Positions 1-5,456 of a stretch of DNA of 5,514 nucleotides are shown here, one piece after another. The notes beneath the pieces were generated by a model. That model was given only the letters and a program-made list of their open reading frames with translations. It did no database searches and had not been told where the DNA came from. This stretch comes from an uncultured Blautia sp. (GTDB lineage: Bacteria > Bacillota > Clostridia > Lachnospirales > Lachnospiraceae). The position numbers were made by a program, and so were the translations under genes. How positions within the stretch are numbered: position 1 is the first letter of the stretch; each line of letters begins with the position of its first letter. The DNA lies in contig UQSX01000134.1 in NCBI GenBank assembly GCA_900543715.1, positions 1-5,514 of the forward strand. Reading direction: 5' to 3'.

Positions 1-5
1 ATGAA

Positions 6-85
6 GCGGGGTAGTGTAAAGAACATGTCTGGATGCTTTACCAGGAGATTGTAGGGCGGTACTACACTCCGCAATAAAGGGAACC
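6..85 (+). ncRNA. Structured leader-like element A upstream of the radical SAM gene
   Basis: This non-coding stretch can fold with a long-range stem. GCGG (6-9) pairs with CCGC (69-72) and AGTGTA (13-18) pairs with TACACT (63-68), giving 10 base pairs with a 3-nt bulge. An inner hairpin TCTGG (28-32)/CCAGG (41-45) has an 8-nt loop. Its 3' part (47-85) resembles the 3' part of a second element at 1090-1131: about two thirds of aligned positions agree, ending in AAAGGG-AACC versus AAAGGGGAAACC. Both lie directly before a gene. I do not recognise a named RNA family. It may be a cis-acting translational or attenuation leader, or a dispersed repeat. Pairings were found by eye without energy calculation, and the element could extend left of the window. 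Confidence 0.4.
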
Positions 86-104
86 ATTTCCAAAGATTAA
101 TAAG

Positions 105-251
105 TTGACCAACCAATTGAAAAGAAGAGGAGGAATAGGAAGCGAATATAAGAGTTTTTACAAAAAAGTAAGAGGTAACGAAGGAGACAAATGCAAATAC
201 AGTGTACGACTGGATACGTATCCCTACAGATGGCTGTCAGCACGATTGTGA
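105..251 (+). pseudogene. N-terminal part of the radical SAM gene in a shifted frame
   Basis: Frame 3 is open from base 78 (stop TAA at 75-77) to a TGA at 249-251. It encodes a plausible protein start including GSEYKSFYKKVRGNEGD and KCKYSVRLDTY. From memory, YKSFYKKV and RLDTY segments come just before the CxxxCxxC motif in intact members of this radical SAM group. Here the frame continues as PYRWLSARL and stops, while the cysteine motif GCQHDC appears in frame 1 from base 232. Skipping one base near 231 joins the two. The start is uncertain: TTG at 105 is the first conventional start codon after the stop, but it has no well-placed ribosome binding site. A mutated start at ATT 96 is another possibility. 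I read this as the 5' end of one frameshifted gene or a base error in the sequence. Confidence 0.6.
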
Positions 252-984
252 TTATTGTTATGCACGGTCACTTCTGTCTTTTCGTGGATTTTGGAACCCA
301 TCAGCGCCGAGCATCGCAGATATTGATAAGATTAAGAGGAAGATTCGGAAGATACCTCCGGGAACCATCCTGCGCATGGGTGGAATGACAGACTGCTTTC
401 AGCCTTTTGAAGCGGAACATCATGTGACTTATGAGACAATCTGTGAAATGAACCGGTGTGGTGTTGGATATCTGATTGTAACAAAATCCCATTTGATCGC
501 ACAGCCCGAATATCTGGAAATTTTGGACAAGGATCTGGCCCATATACAAATCACGGTCACGACTTTAGATGATAACAAGGCTTTGACCTATGAAAAAGCA
601 AGTATCCCATCAAAAAGAGTAGAGGCAATAAAAAAATTGCAATCTGCGGGATATGATGTGTCAATCCGGTTAAGCCCCTTGATTGAGGATTTCATGGACT
701 TTGACAGCCTAAATTCATTAGGGATCAATCGCTGTGTTGTGGAATTTTTGCGTGTCAATAGCTGGATCAAGAGCTGGCTGCACGATGTTGATTTCAGTGG
801 GTACAGGTTAAAACAAGGAGGATACTGCCACTTACCACTGGAAAAAAAGATGGAAATCATCAAGAAGATCAGGATACCGGAGATAACAGTTTGCGAAGAT
901 GTAACAGAACATTATGAGTATTGGAGAGATAACTTCAATCCAAATAAGGATGATTGCTGTAATCTGCGATTACATAACGGATGA
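202..984 (+). CDS. Radical SAM protein, main open frame (5' end frameshifted)
   Basis: The product is a radical SAM enzyme of unknown substrate. From the GTG at 202 the 260-residue frame carries the cluster motif C12-x3-C16-x2-C19 (GCQHDCDYCYA), whose cysteines bind a 4Fe-4S cluster that cleaves S-adenosylmethionine. It also has GGMTDCFQPFE at about 60-70, similar to the TD-QP-E motif of spore-photoproduct-lyase-like radical SAM proteins, and a cysteine-containing end (VCEDVTEHYEYW, then DDCCNLR). GTG 202 is probably not the natural start: the cysteine motif would be almost at the N-terminus, the AAGGAG at 181-186 sits 15 nt away, and related sequence continues upstream in frame 3. The AAGGAG is better spaced for ATG 191, but that frame lacks the motif and ends at 388. 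Rejoined, the protein would be about 292 residues. Whether it is functional depends on whether the frameshift is real. Confidence 0.8.
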   Translation: MYDWIRIPTDGCQHDCDYCYARSLLSFRGFWNPSAPSIADIDKIKRKIRKIPPGTILRMGGMTDCFQPFEAEHHVTYETICEMNRCGVGYLIVTKSHLIAQPEYLEILDKDLAHIQITVTTLDDNKALTYEKASIPSKRVEAIKKLQSAGYDVSIRLSPLIEDFMDFDSLNSLGINRCVVEFLRVNSWIKSWLHDVDFSGYRLKQGGYCHLPLEKKMEIIKKIRIPEITVCEDVTEHYEYWRDNFNPNKDDCCNLRLHNG

Positions 985-1004
985 TGAAATAAAGAAGTGG
1001 AAAT

Positions 1005-1131
1005 GAAAGTTCCTTTAAATATATGCTGACAGGCAGGAAGGGCGTGAAGATGAACCGGATTCGTGACGAACCTAAATCGTAAGGGAAATGACTTGAGTGG
1101 GTTACTGAACTTTAGCAGAAAAGGGGAAACC
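1005..1131 (+). ncRNA. Structured leader-like element B upstream of the small hypothetical gene
   Basis: The gap between the radical SAM stop and the next start has no convincing gene but several pairing segments. AAAGTTC (1006-1012) is complementary to GAACTTT (1107-1113). GGATTCGTGACGAACC (1057-1072) is a near-perfect dyad with a one-base bulge. AACC (1069-1072) can pair with GGTT (1100-1103). There is also an imperfect direct repeat, GAACCGGATTCGT (1052-1064) and GAACCTAAATCGT (1068-1080), with 10 of 13 bases equal. Its 3' core (1090-1131) matches element A at the window start, and the AAGGGG inside it serves as ribosome binding site for the TTG at 1133. A role as a translational control leader is inference. 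A 19-codon ORF inside it (ATG 1023 to TAA 1079-1081) lacks a ribosome binding site. Confidence 0.4.
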
Positions 1132-1132
1132 G

Positions 1133-1444
1133 TTGGATAAAAAAAGTTTTGAGTATGGTGGATATCATTTTTATCCATTAAGGACATTTGAGGATAAAGA
1201 TGGCGATTTTATGGAACGCGCATGCAAACTGCGGGATGACCGGGAACTAGGGATGACATCCACTGATGAACCATGGAGAAAATATGCATATGATTATGAA
1301 GCTTTTTATAAAGCTGCCGGCGGCAAGAAATATGATATTTTTCTATGTGAAGAAAACCGCAGGCAGTACGTACCGTGCGGTCATGGCTTGCAGGAATTTG
1401 TTAATGCCCCGATCAAGAGTAAAAATAACAGGGCAGTCCGCTGA
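1133..1444 (+). CDS. Small conserved-looking hypothetical protein (103 aa)
   Basis: I cannot assign a function. The TTG start is chosen because AAGGGG (1121-1126) lies 6 nt upstream and an in-frame stop (TGA 1106-1108) prevents extension. The protein begins MDKKSFEYGGYHFYPLRTF. It is rich in aromatic and charged residues, with DRELGMTSTDEPWRKYAYDY in the middle and YDIFLCEENRRQYVPCGHG towards the end. No signal peptide or membrane segment is seen, so it should be cytoplasmic. From memory, small proteins with an N-terminal F-x-Y-x-G-Y-x-F-x-P pattern and a later 'DIF-C-EN-YVP' pattern recur in accessory and conjugative regions of gut Firmicutes and Bacteroidota; I cannot name a family. It sits between structured element B and a terminator, apparently as the last gene of the left-hand unit. 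Confidence 0.65.
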   Translation: MDKKSFEYGGYHFYPLRTFEDKDGDFMERACKLRDDRELGMTSTDEPWRKYAYDYEAFYKAAGGKKYDIFLCEENRRQYVPCGHGLQEFVNAPIKSKNNRAVR

Positions 1445-1483
1445 GAGTATGATGGCGCGGGTATTAAGAAAAACACATGGAAT

Positions 1484-1512
1484 GGGCTGATCTTCAGTCC
1501 GTTTTTATTTTT
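1484..1512 (+). terminator. Rho-independent terminator after the small hypothetical gene
   Basis: GGGCTGA (1484-1490) pairs with TCAGTCC (1494-1500), a 7-bp stem with one G-T pair and a TCT loop. It is followed by G, TTTTT, A, TTTTT (1501-1512). The position, 40 nt after the stop at 1444 and 40 nt before the next gene, fits an end of transcription that separates the left-hand genes from the Tad operon. Confidence 0.8.
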
Positions 1513-1539
1513 GAAAATCAATTAAATTAGAAAACCAGT

Positions 1540-1545
1540 AGGAGG
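1540..1545 (+). promoter_or_regulatory. Strong ribosome binding site of the pilin-like gene
   Basis: AGGAGG lies 7 nt before ATG 1553 and fixes that start. A preceding TTGAAA (1511-1516) could be a -35 box, but no good -10 box follows at the right distance, so I call no promoter here. Confidence 0.75.
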
Positions 1546-1552
1546 TATGTAA

Positions 1553-1774
1553 ATGAAAACAAAGATGAGAAACTATCTGATCGCTAAGGTAATGAAGGTA
1601 AAAGCGGCTATTAACAACAATAAGGCGGAGGGGTTCGTTGATACGGCCATCAAAATTTTAATGGCTGTTGTGATTGGAGCGCTGCTTCTGGCAGGGCTGT
1701 ATGCACTGTTTGGTGATACAGTGCTGCCAACATTAACACGGCGTATTACTGAAATGTTTAACTATGCTGGATAG
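1553..1774 (+). CDS. Small Flp-pilin-like protein (DUF6133-type)
   Basis: This 73-residue protein is the probable pilin or pseudopilin of the Tad locus. It has a basic N-terminal leader (residues 1-26), a glycine at 27 followed by F28, and one hydrophobic segment at about 33-53 (AIKILMAVVIGALLLAGLYAL), then a short polar tail. A basic leader, glycine, then hydrophobic helix is the layout cut by prepilin peptidases. Cleavage after G27 would leave 46 residues, within the usual size of Flp pilins. The Glu expected at position +5 after cleavage is absent (F V D T A), so processing is not certain. I associate it with DUF6133, small proteins in Clostridial Tad-like clusters. The strong AGGAGG suggests high expression, as a major subunit needs. 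Its 3' end overlaps the prepilin peptidase gene by 11 nt. It could instead be a minor membrane component. Confidence 0.75.
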   Translation: MKTKMRNYLIAKVMKVKAAINNNKAEGFVDTAIKILMAVVIGALLLAGLYALFGDTVLPTLTRRITEMFNYAG

Positions 1775-2171
1775 AAAGGCAGTTCAAACAATTGTATTTT
1801 TGCTGTTGCTTTTGCTGGCATCTGTCACGGACTTAAAGAAGAGAATCGTGCCGGATCTGTTATGTATGCTAATTGCATTAACCGCCGCTATTTCTTTTCG
1901 TCCAGAACAGTTATGGGGGATTTTCAGCGCACTCCCATTTCTTCTTGCAGCAGTTTTTTGCGGAGGAATGGGGGGCGGTGATATCAAACTGATGGCAGCC
2001 GCAGGACTTGTCCTGGGACTTCCAGCAGGGATTTTTGCAACTATTTTGGGATTATTACTGGTACTTGCTTATTCTGTGTTTTTGAAAATATGTAAGAAAA
2101 CCCAGGTTATCGCAGTGCCGTTAGTACCCTTTTTATCGGCTGGGTGTGCAGCGGGGTATTTGATTGGATAG
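1764..2171 (+). CDS. Prepilin peptidase, A24 family (CpaA/TadV type)
   Basis: This 135-residue membrane aspartic protease would cut the basic leader from prepilins at the cytoplasmic face of the membrane. Both catalytic motifs are present: D23 in VTDLKKRIVPD, and D73 in GGMGGGDIKL, the GxGD motif. Hydrophobic stretches at about 7-21, 32-45, 54-67, 76-105 and 115-134 fit the compact multi-span form. It lacks the N-terminal cysteine-rich methylation domain of the larger PilD type, as is usual for Tad peptidases. The start overlaps the upstream pilin-like gene by 11 nt, implying coupled translation of enzyme and likely substrate. Family assignment is secure; the exact substrate is inferred from position. 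Confidence 0.93.
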   Translation: MLDRKAVQTIVFLLLLLLASVTDLKKRIVPDLLCMLIALTAAISFRPEQLWGIFSALPFLLAAVFCGGMGGGDIKLMAAAGLVLGLPAGIFATILGLLLVLAYSVFLKICKKTQVIAVPLVPFLSAGCAAGYLIG

Positions 2172-2180
2172 GAGGATGGA

Positions 2181-2291
2181 ATGAAAAGAAAAGCATTTTA
2201 TTGTATTTGTGTAGCGGCTCCAATTACCTTTGTGGGTGCTGTCCTGGCATTTTACAGATGCCGGAGGAAAAAGAGATACTTAGTGAGGTAA
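2181..2291 (+). CDS. 36-residue single-span membrane protein
   Basis: This short gene starts at ATG 2181, 5 nt after AGGAGG (2170-2175), and ends at TAA 2289-2291. The product has a short basic start (MKRK), one hydrophobic segment (residues 5-25, with YCICVAAPITFVGAVLAF at its core) and a strongly basic tail (RCRRKKRYLVR), so a single membrane helix is expected. Three cysteines are present (C8, C10, C28). It follows the prepilin peptidase stop by 9 nt and precedes the SAF-domain gene, so it should be co-transcribed with the Tad genes. I know no family. It could be a small assembly factor or pilus-machine subunit. The good ribosome binding site, exact fit between neighbours and membrane composition argue that it is a real gene easily missed because of its size. 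Confidence 0.65.
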   Translation: MKRKAFYCICVAAPITFVGAVLAFYRCRRKKRYLVR

Positions 2292-2296
2292 TCACG

Positions 2297-2317
2297 GCGG
2301 CAGGTATTCCCTGCCGC
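2297..2317 (+). terminator. GC-rich hairpin inside the Tad operon (weak terminator or mRNA-processing stem)
   Basis: GCGGCAGG (2297-2304) and CCTGCCGC (2310-2317) form a perfect 8-bp stem with a 5-nt loop, just after the small membrane protein gene. Only ATTTAAAA follows, so the T-run is too short for an efficient terminator. It more likely causes partial termination or protects the 3' end of the upstream pilin message, giving more pilin and peptidase than machine components. That role is inference. Confidence 0.55.
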
Positions 2318-2364
2318 ATTTAAAACGATAATTTTGATTTGATTGAAAGGAATGGATAATAAGT

Positions 2365-3156
2365 ATGAAAATATTAAAAAGCCGTACCGTGCTTGGAGTA
2401 ATATGCATTGTGGTATCACTGCTCATTTGCTTCGGAGTTACCCCTTTATTTAATAAAGAGGTCAGTAAAAAGGTAGAAATCGTGCGGGTGGTAAAGGATA
2501 TAAAAATCGGGGATAAAATCACTGGCGATATGGTCAGGACTGTTGAGGTGGGAAGTTTAAATCTGCCGTCTGAAGTCATGAAAAATAAAGAAAATGTCAT
2601 TGGGAAATATGCATCTGCAGATATGGCTCCAGGCGATTATATCATTAATAGCAAGGTCGCAGACGAACCGGCTGCGGAGAATGCCTACTTATATAATTTA
2701 TCAGGAGAGAAACAGGCAATATCCGTGTCGGTCAAATCTTTTGCAACGGGGTTATCCGGAAAACTCAAATCTGGTGATATTGTATCTGTGATTGCACCGG
2801 ACTACCAGAAGCAAGGCGAAACAGTGATTCCTCCCGAACTCAAATATGTCGAAGTTATTGCTGTAACTGCAGGCAGTGGCTACGATGCCAATACAGGAGA
2901 AGAAGACCCGGAGGAAAAGGAACTGCCCAGTACGGTGACACTCTTGGCAACACCGGAACAGAGCAGGATACTCGCCATGATGGAGAAGGACGGGAACCTG
3001 CACATATCTCTTGTATACAGGGGAACAAAAGAAAATGCAGCAAAGTTTATTACAGAGCAGGAACATGCTTTGCAGGAACTTTACCCGCCGGAAACGGAGG
3101 CGGCGGAAGCGGAAACTGGACAGCCCGAGGAACAGATAGAAGGGAGTGCAGAATAA
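2365..3156 (+). CDS. CpaB/RcpC-like SAF-domain pilus assembly protein
   Basis: This 263-residue protein resembles CpaB/RcpC, an envelope component of Tad/Flp pilus machines. One N-terminal membrane segment lies at about residues 8-29 (VLGVICIVVSLLICFGV). It is followed by an extracellular SAF-type beta domain at about 37-105, with the typical 'VKDIKIGDKITGDMV' start and 'MAPGDYIINSKV' end. A second beta-rich part follows (about 113-225: KQAISVSV, LKSGDIVSVIAP, VTLLATPEQSRIL). The last 25 residues are acidic and low complexity (PPETEAAEAETGQPEE). In Gram-negatives the homologue acts with the secretin. No secretin is visible here and a Firmicute would not need one, so its exact role is open. 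The start has only a weak site, AAAGGA (2346-2351), 13 nt upstream, possibly lowering its expression. Its stop directly abuts the next start (TAAATG). Confidence 0.85.
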   Translation: MKILKSRTVLGVICIVVSLLICFGVTPLFNKEVSKKVEIVRVVKDIKIGDKITGDMVRTVEVGSLNLPSEVMKNKENVIGKYASADMAPGDYIINSKVADEPAAENAYLYNLSGEKQAISVSVKSFATGLSGKLKSGDIVSVIAPDYQKQGETVIPPELKYVEVIAVTAGSGYDANTGEEDPEEKELPSTVTLLATPEQSRILAMMEKDGNLHISLVYRGTKENAAKFITEQEHALQELYPPETEAAEAETGQPEEQIEGSAE

Positions 3157-3969
3157 ATGCTGAACTTTAAAATCAAAAAGCGCGCAAATCAGCCTGAGAG
3201 CGAGGAAGTGCATGAGGTGGGAAAACATCAGGCCCAGATACTGGCTGTCTGGGGTAGCCCTGGATGCGGAAAGACTACGGTTTCTGTGAAGATTGCAAAA
3301 CACTTAGCGGAAAAGAAGAAAAATGTAATTCTTGTGCTGTCCGATATGACTTTACCCATGATGCCTTGTATCTGTCCAATGGACGAGTTAGAAAACATAT
3401 GGTCCCTTGGCAATGTACTGGCAGCGCCACATGTTACAAAAGGGCTTATAGAAGAAAACTGTATTGTCCACAAAAAAATAAAGTATCTGGCAATGCTTGG
3501 CATGTTAAGAGGGGAAAATGAATACAGCTATGCCCCCTATGAAGCGGAACAGGCTTTGGAATTTCTTACAGGGCTGCGGGAATTGTCCTCATACATTATT
3601 ATTGACTGTAGCAGTTATATATCTAACGATATTTTATCGGCAGTTTCTCTAATGGAAGCAGATGCTGTTCTGCAGATAGTAAATTGCGACCTTAAATCTA
3701 TCAGTTACCTGGCAAGTCAGTTACCGTTACTTCAGGAACCAAAATGGAGAATAGAGAGGCATTTAAAAACGATCAACAACATAAAGGGGCAGGAAGCCAT
3801 TAACCATATGGAACAGGTGCTTGGAAAAGTAAGTTTTCAGATTCCGTCTGCATCCGAAGTTACGGAACAGGGGATGGCTGGGAATTTGTTGATTGGTCTG
3901 GAGGGGAAAAAAAGCCGTGGTTTTAAAAATGAAATAGATAAGATTGTTAAGGAGGTATATGGATGTTAG
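3157..3969 (+). CDS. CpaE/TadZ-like P-loop ATPase
   Basis: This 270-residue cytoplasmic protein is a ParA/MinD-like P-loop ATPase in the position of CpaE/TadZ, which places the Tad machine in the cell. Walker A is GSPGCGKTT (33-41, K39). A hydrophobic strand ending in an Asp (YIIIDCSS, D150) is the likely Walker B-type site. Unlike canonical ParA/MinD proteins with KGGxGKT, residue 34 is Ser, so the signature lysine is missing, and DCSS replaces the usual DTPP/DTAP. There is no clear receiver domain before the P-loop, unlike many CpaE proteins; only about 25 polar residues precede the ATPase core. The ATG immediately follows the upstream stop, with AAGGGAG (about 3140-3146) as ribosome binding site, and the 3' end overlaps cpaF by 7 nt. 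An alternative is a more general ParA-like regulator, but the neighbours make the Tad role likely. Confidence 0.82.
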   Translation: MLNFKIKKRANQPESEEVHEVGKHQAQILAVWGSPGCGKTTVSVKIAKHLAEKKKNVILVLSDMTLPMMPCICPMDELENIWSLGNVLAAPHVTKGLIEENCIVHKKIKYLAMLGMLRGENEYSYAPYEAEQALEFLTGLRELSSYIIIDCSSYISNDILSAVSLMEADAVLQIVNCDLKSISYLASQLPLLQEPKWRIERHLKTINNIKGQEAINHMEQVLGKVSFQIPSASEVTEQGMAGNLLIGLEGKKSRGFKNEIDKIVKEVYGC

Positions 3970-5456
3970 GGGAAAGAAAGACGCGAGGAGTATTTAATGA
4001 GGGAAAAAATTCAGAGTGGGGTTCGCGGATGCAGGAACTTATGCCAACACAGGCAGCCCCAGTGGAGCCGGTTGCAAGAGAGCCGGTAGAAGTGGTGAGT
4101 AAGAGTGCAGATGACCTCTTTTTTGCAGCCGTGGAGGGGAAAGATTTTGCAACGGTGCTACAGGAGGTACAGGAACACATTGCCAGCCGTTACAGCTCCC
4201 TTTTGACTGATGGAAATAATGATGATGTAAAAAGGCAGATGAAGCGTTACATTACTAAATATGTTCAGGAAAACCGGGTTGCAGTTCAGGGAATGTCAAA
4301 TCAGGAACTTGTTGACAACCTATACACGGAAATGGCGGAGTTTTCTTTTCTAACAAAGTACATTTTTGGAGAGGGAGTGGAAGAAATAGACATTAATAGC
4401 TGGAAGGATATTGAGATCCAGTACAGCGGTGGTGGGACTGAAAAGTTGGAAGAACATTTTGACAGCCCTTCTCATGCTATTAATGTGATCCGCAGGATGC
4501 TCCATGTTTCAGGAACTATCCTTGATGATGCAAGTCCTGTGGTGACTGGAACACTGGCTAAAAATATCCGTATAGCGGTGTTAAAAACTCCAGTTGTAGA
4601 TGAAGAGGTAGGTCTTGCCGCTTCAATCCGAATCGTAAATCCCCAGAGTATGAAAAAGGAGGATTTTATTTCTGGTGGAACTGCCACGGGAGAGATGTTA
4701 GACTTTTTGAGTGAATGTATTCGGTATGGAATTTCGGTGTGTGTTGCAGGTGCTACAAGTTCCGGAAAAACAACGGTGGCCGGCTGGTTGCTTACTACAA
4801 TCCCTGACCGGAAAAGAATTTTTACTATTGAAAATGGTAGCCGTGAACTTGATCTAATAAGGGAGGAAAGTGGAAAAGTGTTAAATTCCGTTGTCCACAC
4901 TCTTACAAGAGACAGTGAGAATGACCGGCAGCGAATTGACCAGATTGCCCTTTTGGATATTGCGCTTCGATTTAATCCTGATATTCTGGTGGTCGGAGAA
5001 ATGAGAGGGGCGGAAGCAAACGCCGCCCAGGAAGCTGCAAGAACTGGTGTGGCGGTGGTTACAACCATCCATTCCAATTCGTGTGAGGCTACATACCGCC
5101 GTATGGTGTCCTTGTGTAAGCGTGCCGTGGATATGTCGGACGAGACATTGATGGGATATGTGACCGAAGCATACCCTATCATAGTCTTTTGTAAGCAGTT
5201 GGAAAACCGGCAGAGGGTAATCATGGAGATTATGGAATGCGAGATAAAGCCTGACGGTACACGGAGATATCGTCCACTGTATCAGTACGAGATCATGGAG
5301 AACCAGTTGGAAGGAGATTATTTTGTGGTTAATGGGAAACACAGGGTAATGAATTCCATTTCGGATGGGCTTTATAAGCGTTTGCTGGAGAATGGGATGC
5401 CAATGGAGACACTTAACCGGTTCCGTTCAAAGGGAGAGGGAGGAGAGGAATCTTGA
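3963..5456 (+). CDS. cpaF: CpaF/TadA-like secretion ATPase
   Basis: This 497-residue protein is the GspE/VirB11-family hexameric motor that drives Tad pilus assembly from the cytoplasmic face. Residues 1-60 are poorly conserved. An N-terminal all-alpha and beta domain follows (about 60-240, with EFSFLTKYIFGEGVEEIDIN), then the ATPase domain. Walker A is GATSSGKTT (263-271, K269); the Asp-box region is FTIENGSRELDL with E290; Walker B is DILVVGEMRGAEA (340-352, E346); and the His box is TTIHSNS with H370. All key residues are present, so an active ATPase is expected. GGAGG (3951-3955) lies 7 nt before ATG 3963, and the start overlaps the CpaE-like gene by 7 nt. Length is usual for the CpaF group. 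The stop overlaps the next start by 4 nt (TTGA). Confidence 0.95.
   Translation: MLGERKTRGVFNEGKNSEWGSRMQELMPTQAAPVEPVAREPVEVVSKSADDLFFAAVEGKDFATVLQEVQEHIASRYSSLLTDGNNDDVKRQMKRYITKYVQENRVAVQGMSNQELVDNLYTEMAEFSFLTKYIFGEGVEEIDINSWKDIEIQYSGGGTEKLEEHFDSPSHAINVIRRMLHVSGTILDDASPVVTGTLAKNIRIAVLKTPVVDEEVGLAASIRIVNPQSMKKEDFISGGTATGEMLDFLSECIRYGISVCVAGATSSGKTTVAGWLLTTIPDRKRIFTIENGSRELDLIREESGKVLNSVVHTLTRDSENDRQRIDQIALLDIALRFNPDILVVGEMRGAEANAAQEAARTGVAVVTTIHSNSCEATYRRMVSLCKRAVDMSDETLMGYVTEAYPIIVFCKQLENRQRVIMEIMECEIKPDGTRRYRPLYQYEIMENQLEGDYFVVNGKHRVMNSISDGLYKRLLENGMPMETLNRFRSKGEGGEES

Noticed and set aside
1..54. ATG at base 1 opens a 17-codon ORF that could be a leader peptide.
   Set aside because: It overlaps a proposed RNA stem, the upstream context is not visible, and there is no evidence for a ribosome binding site.
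51..72. AGGGCGGTACTAC resembles the T-box core AGGGTGGNACCGCG, suggesting a T-box riboswitch.
   Set aside because: No stem I or specifier loop can be seen, no terminator with a T-run follows, the second copy diverges at this core, and the downstream gene is not an amino-acid gene.
191..388. ATG at 191 with AAGGAG 4 nt upstream opens a 65-codon frame.
   Set aside because: It is out of frame with both parts of the radical SAM protein, lacks the cysteine motif and looks like a shadow of the real gene.
1449..1490. Short ORF (13 codons) between the small hypothetical gene and the terminator.
   Set aside because: It lacks a ribosome binding site and ends inside the terminator stem; it is the tail of an out-of-frame shadow.
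2334..2360. TTGATT and GATAAT before the CpaB-like gene look like -35 and -10 boxes.
   Set aside because: The spacing is only 15 nt, and transcription would start at or after the ATG at 2365, which would leave a leaderless message.
4472..5224. Long minus-strand open frame of 250 codons opposite the CpaF gene.
   Set aside because: It is entirely antisense to a well-supported CpaF with all motifs, and has no recognisable domain or ribosome binding site.
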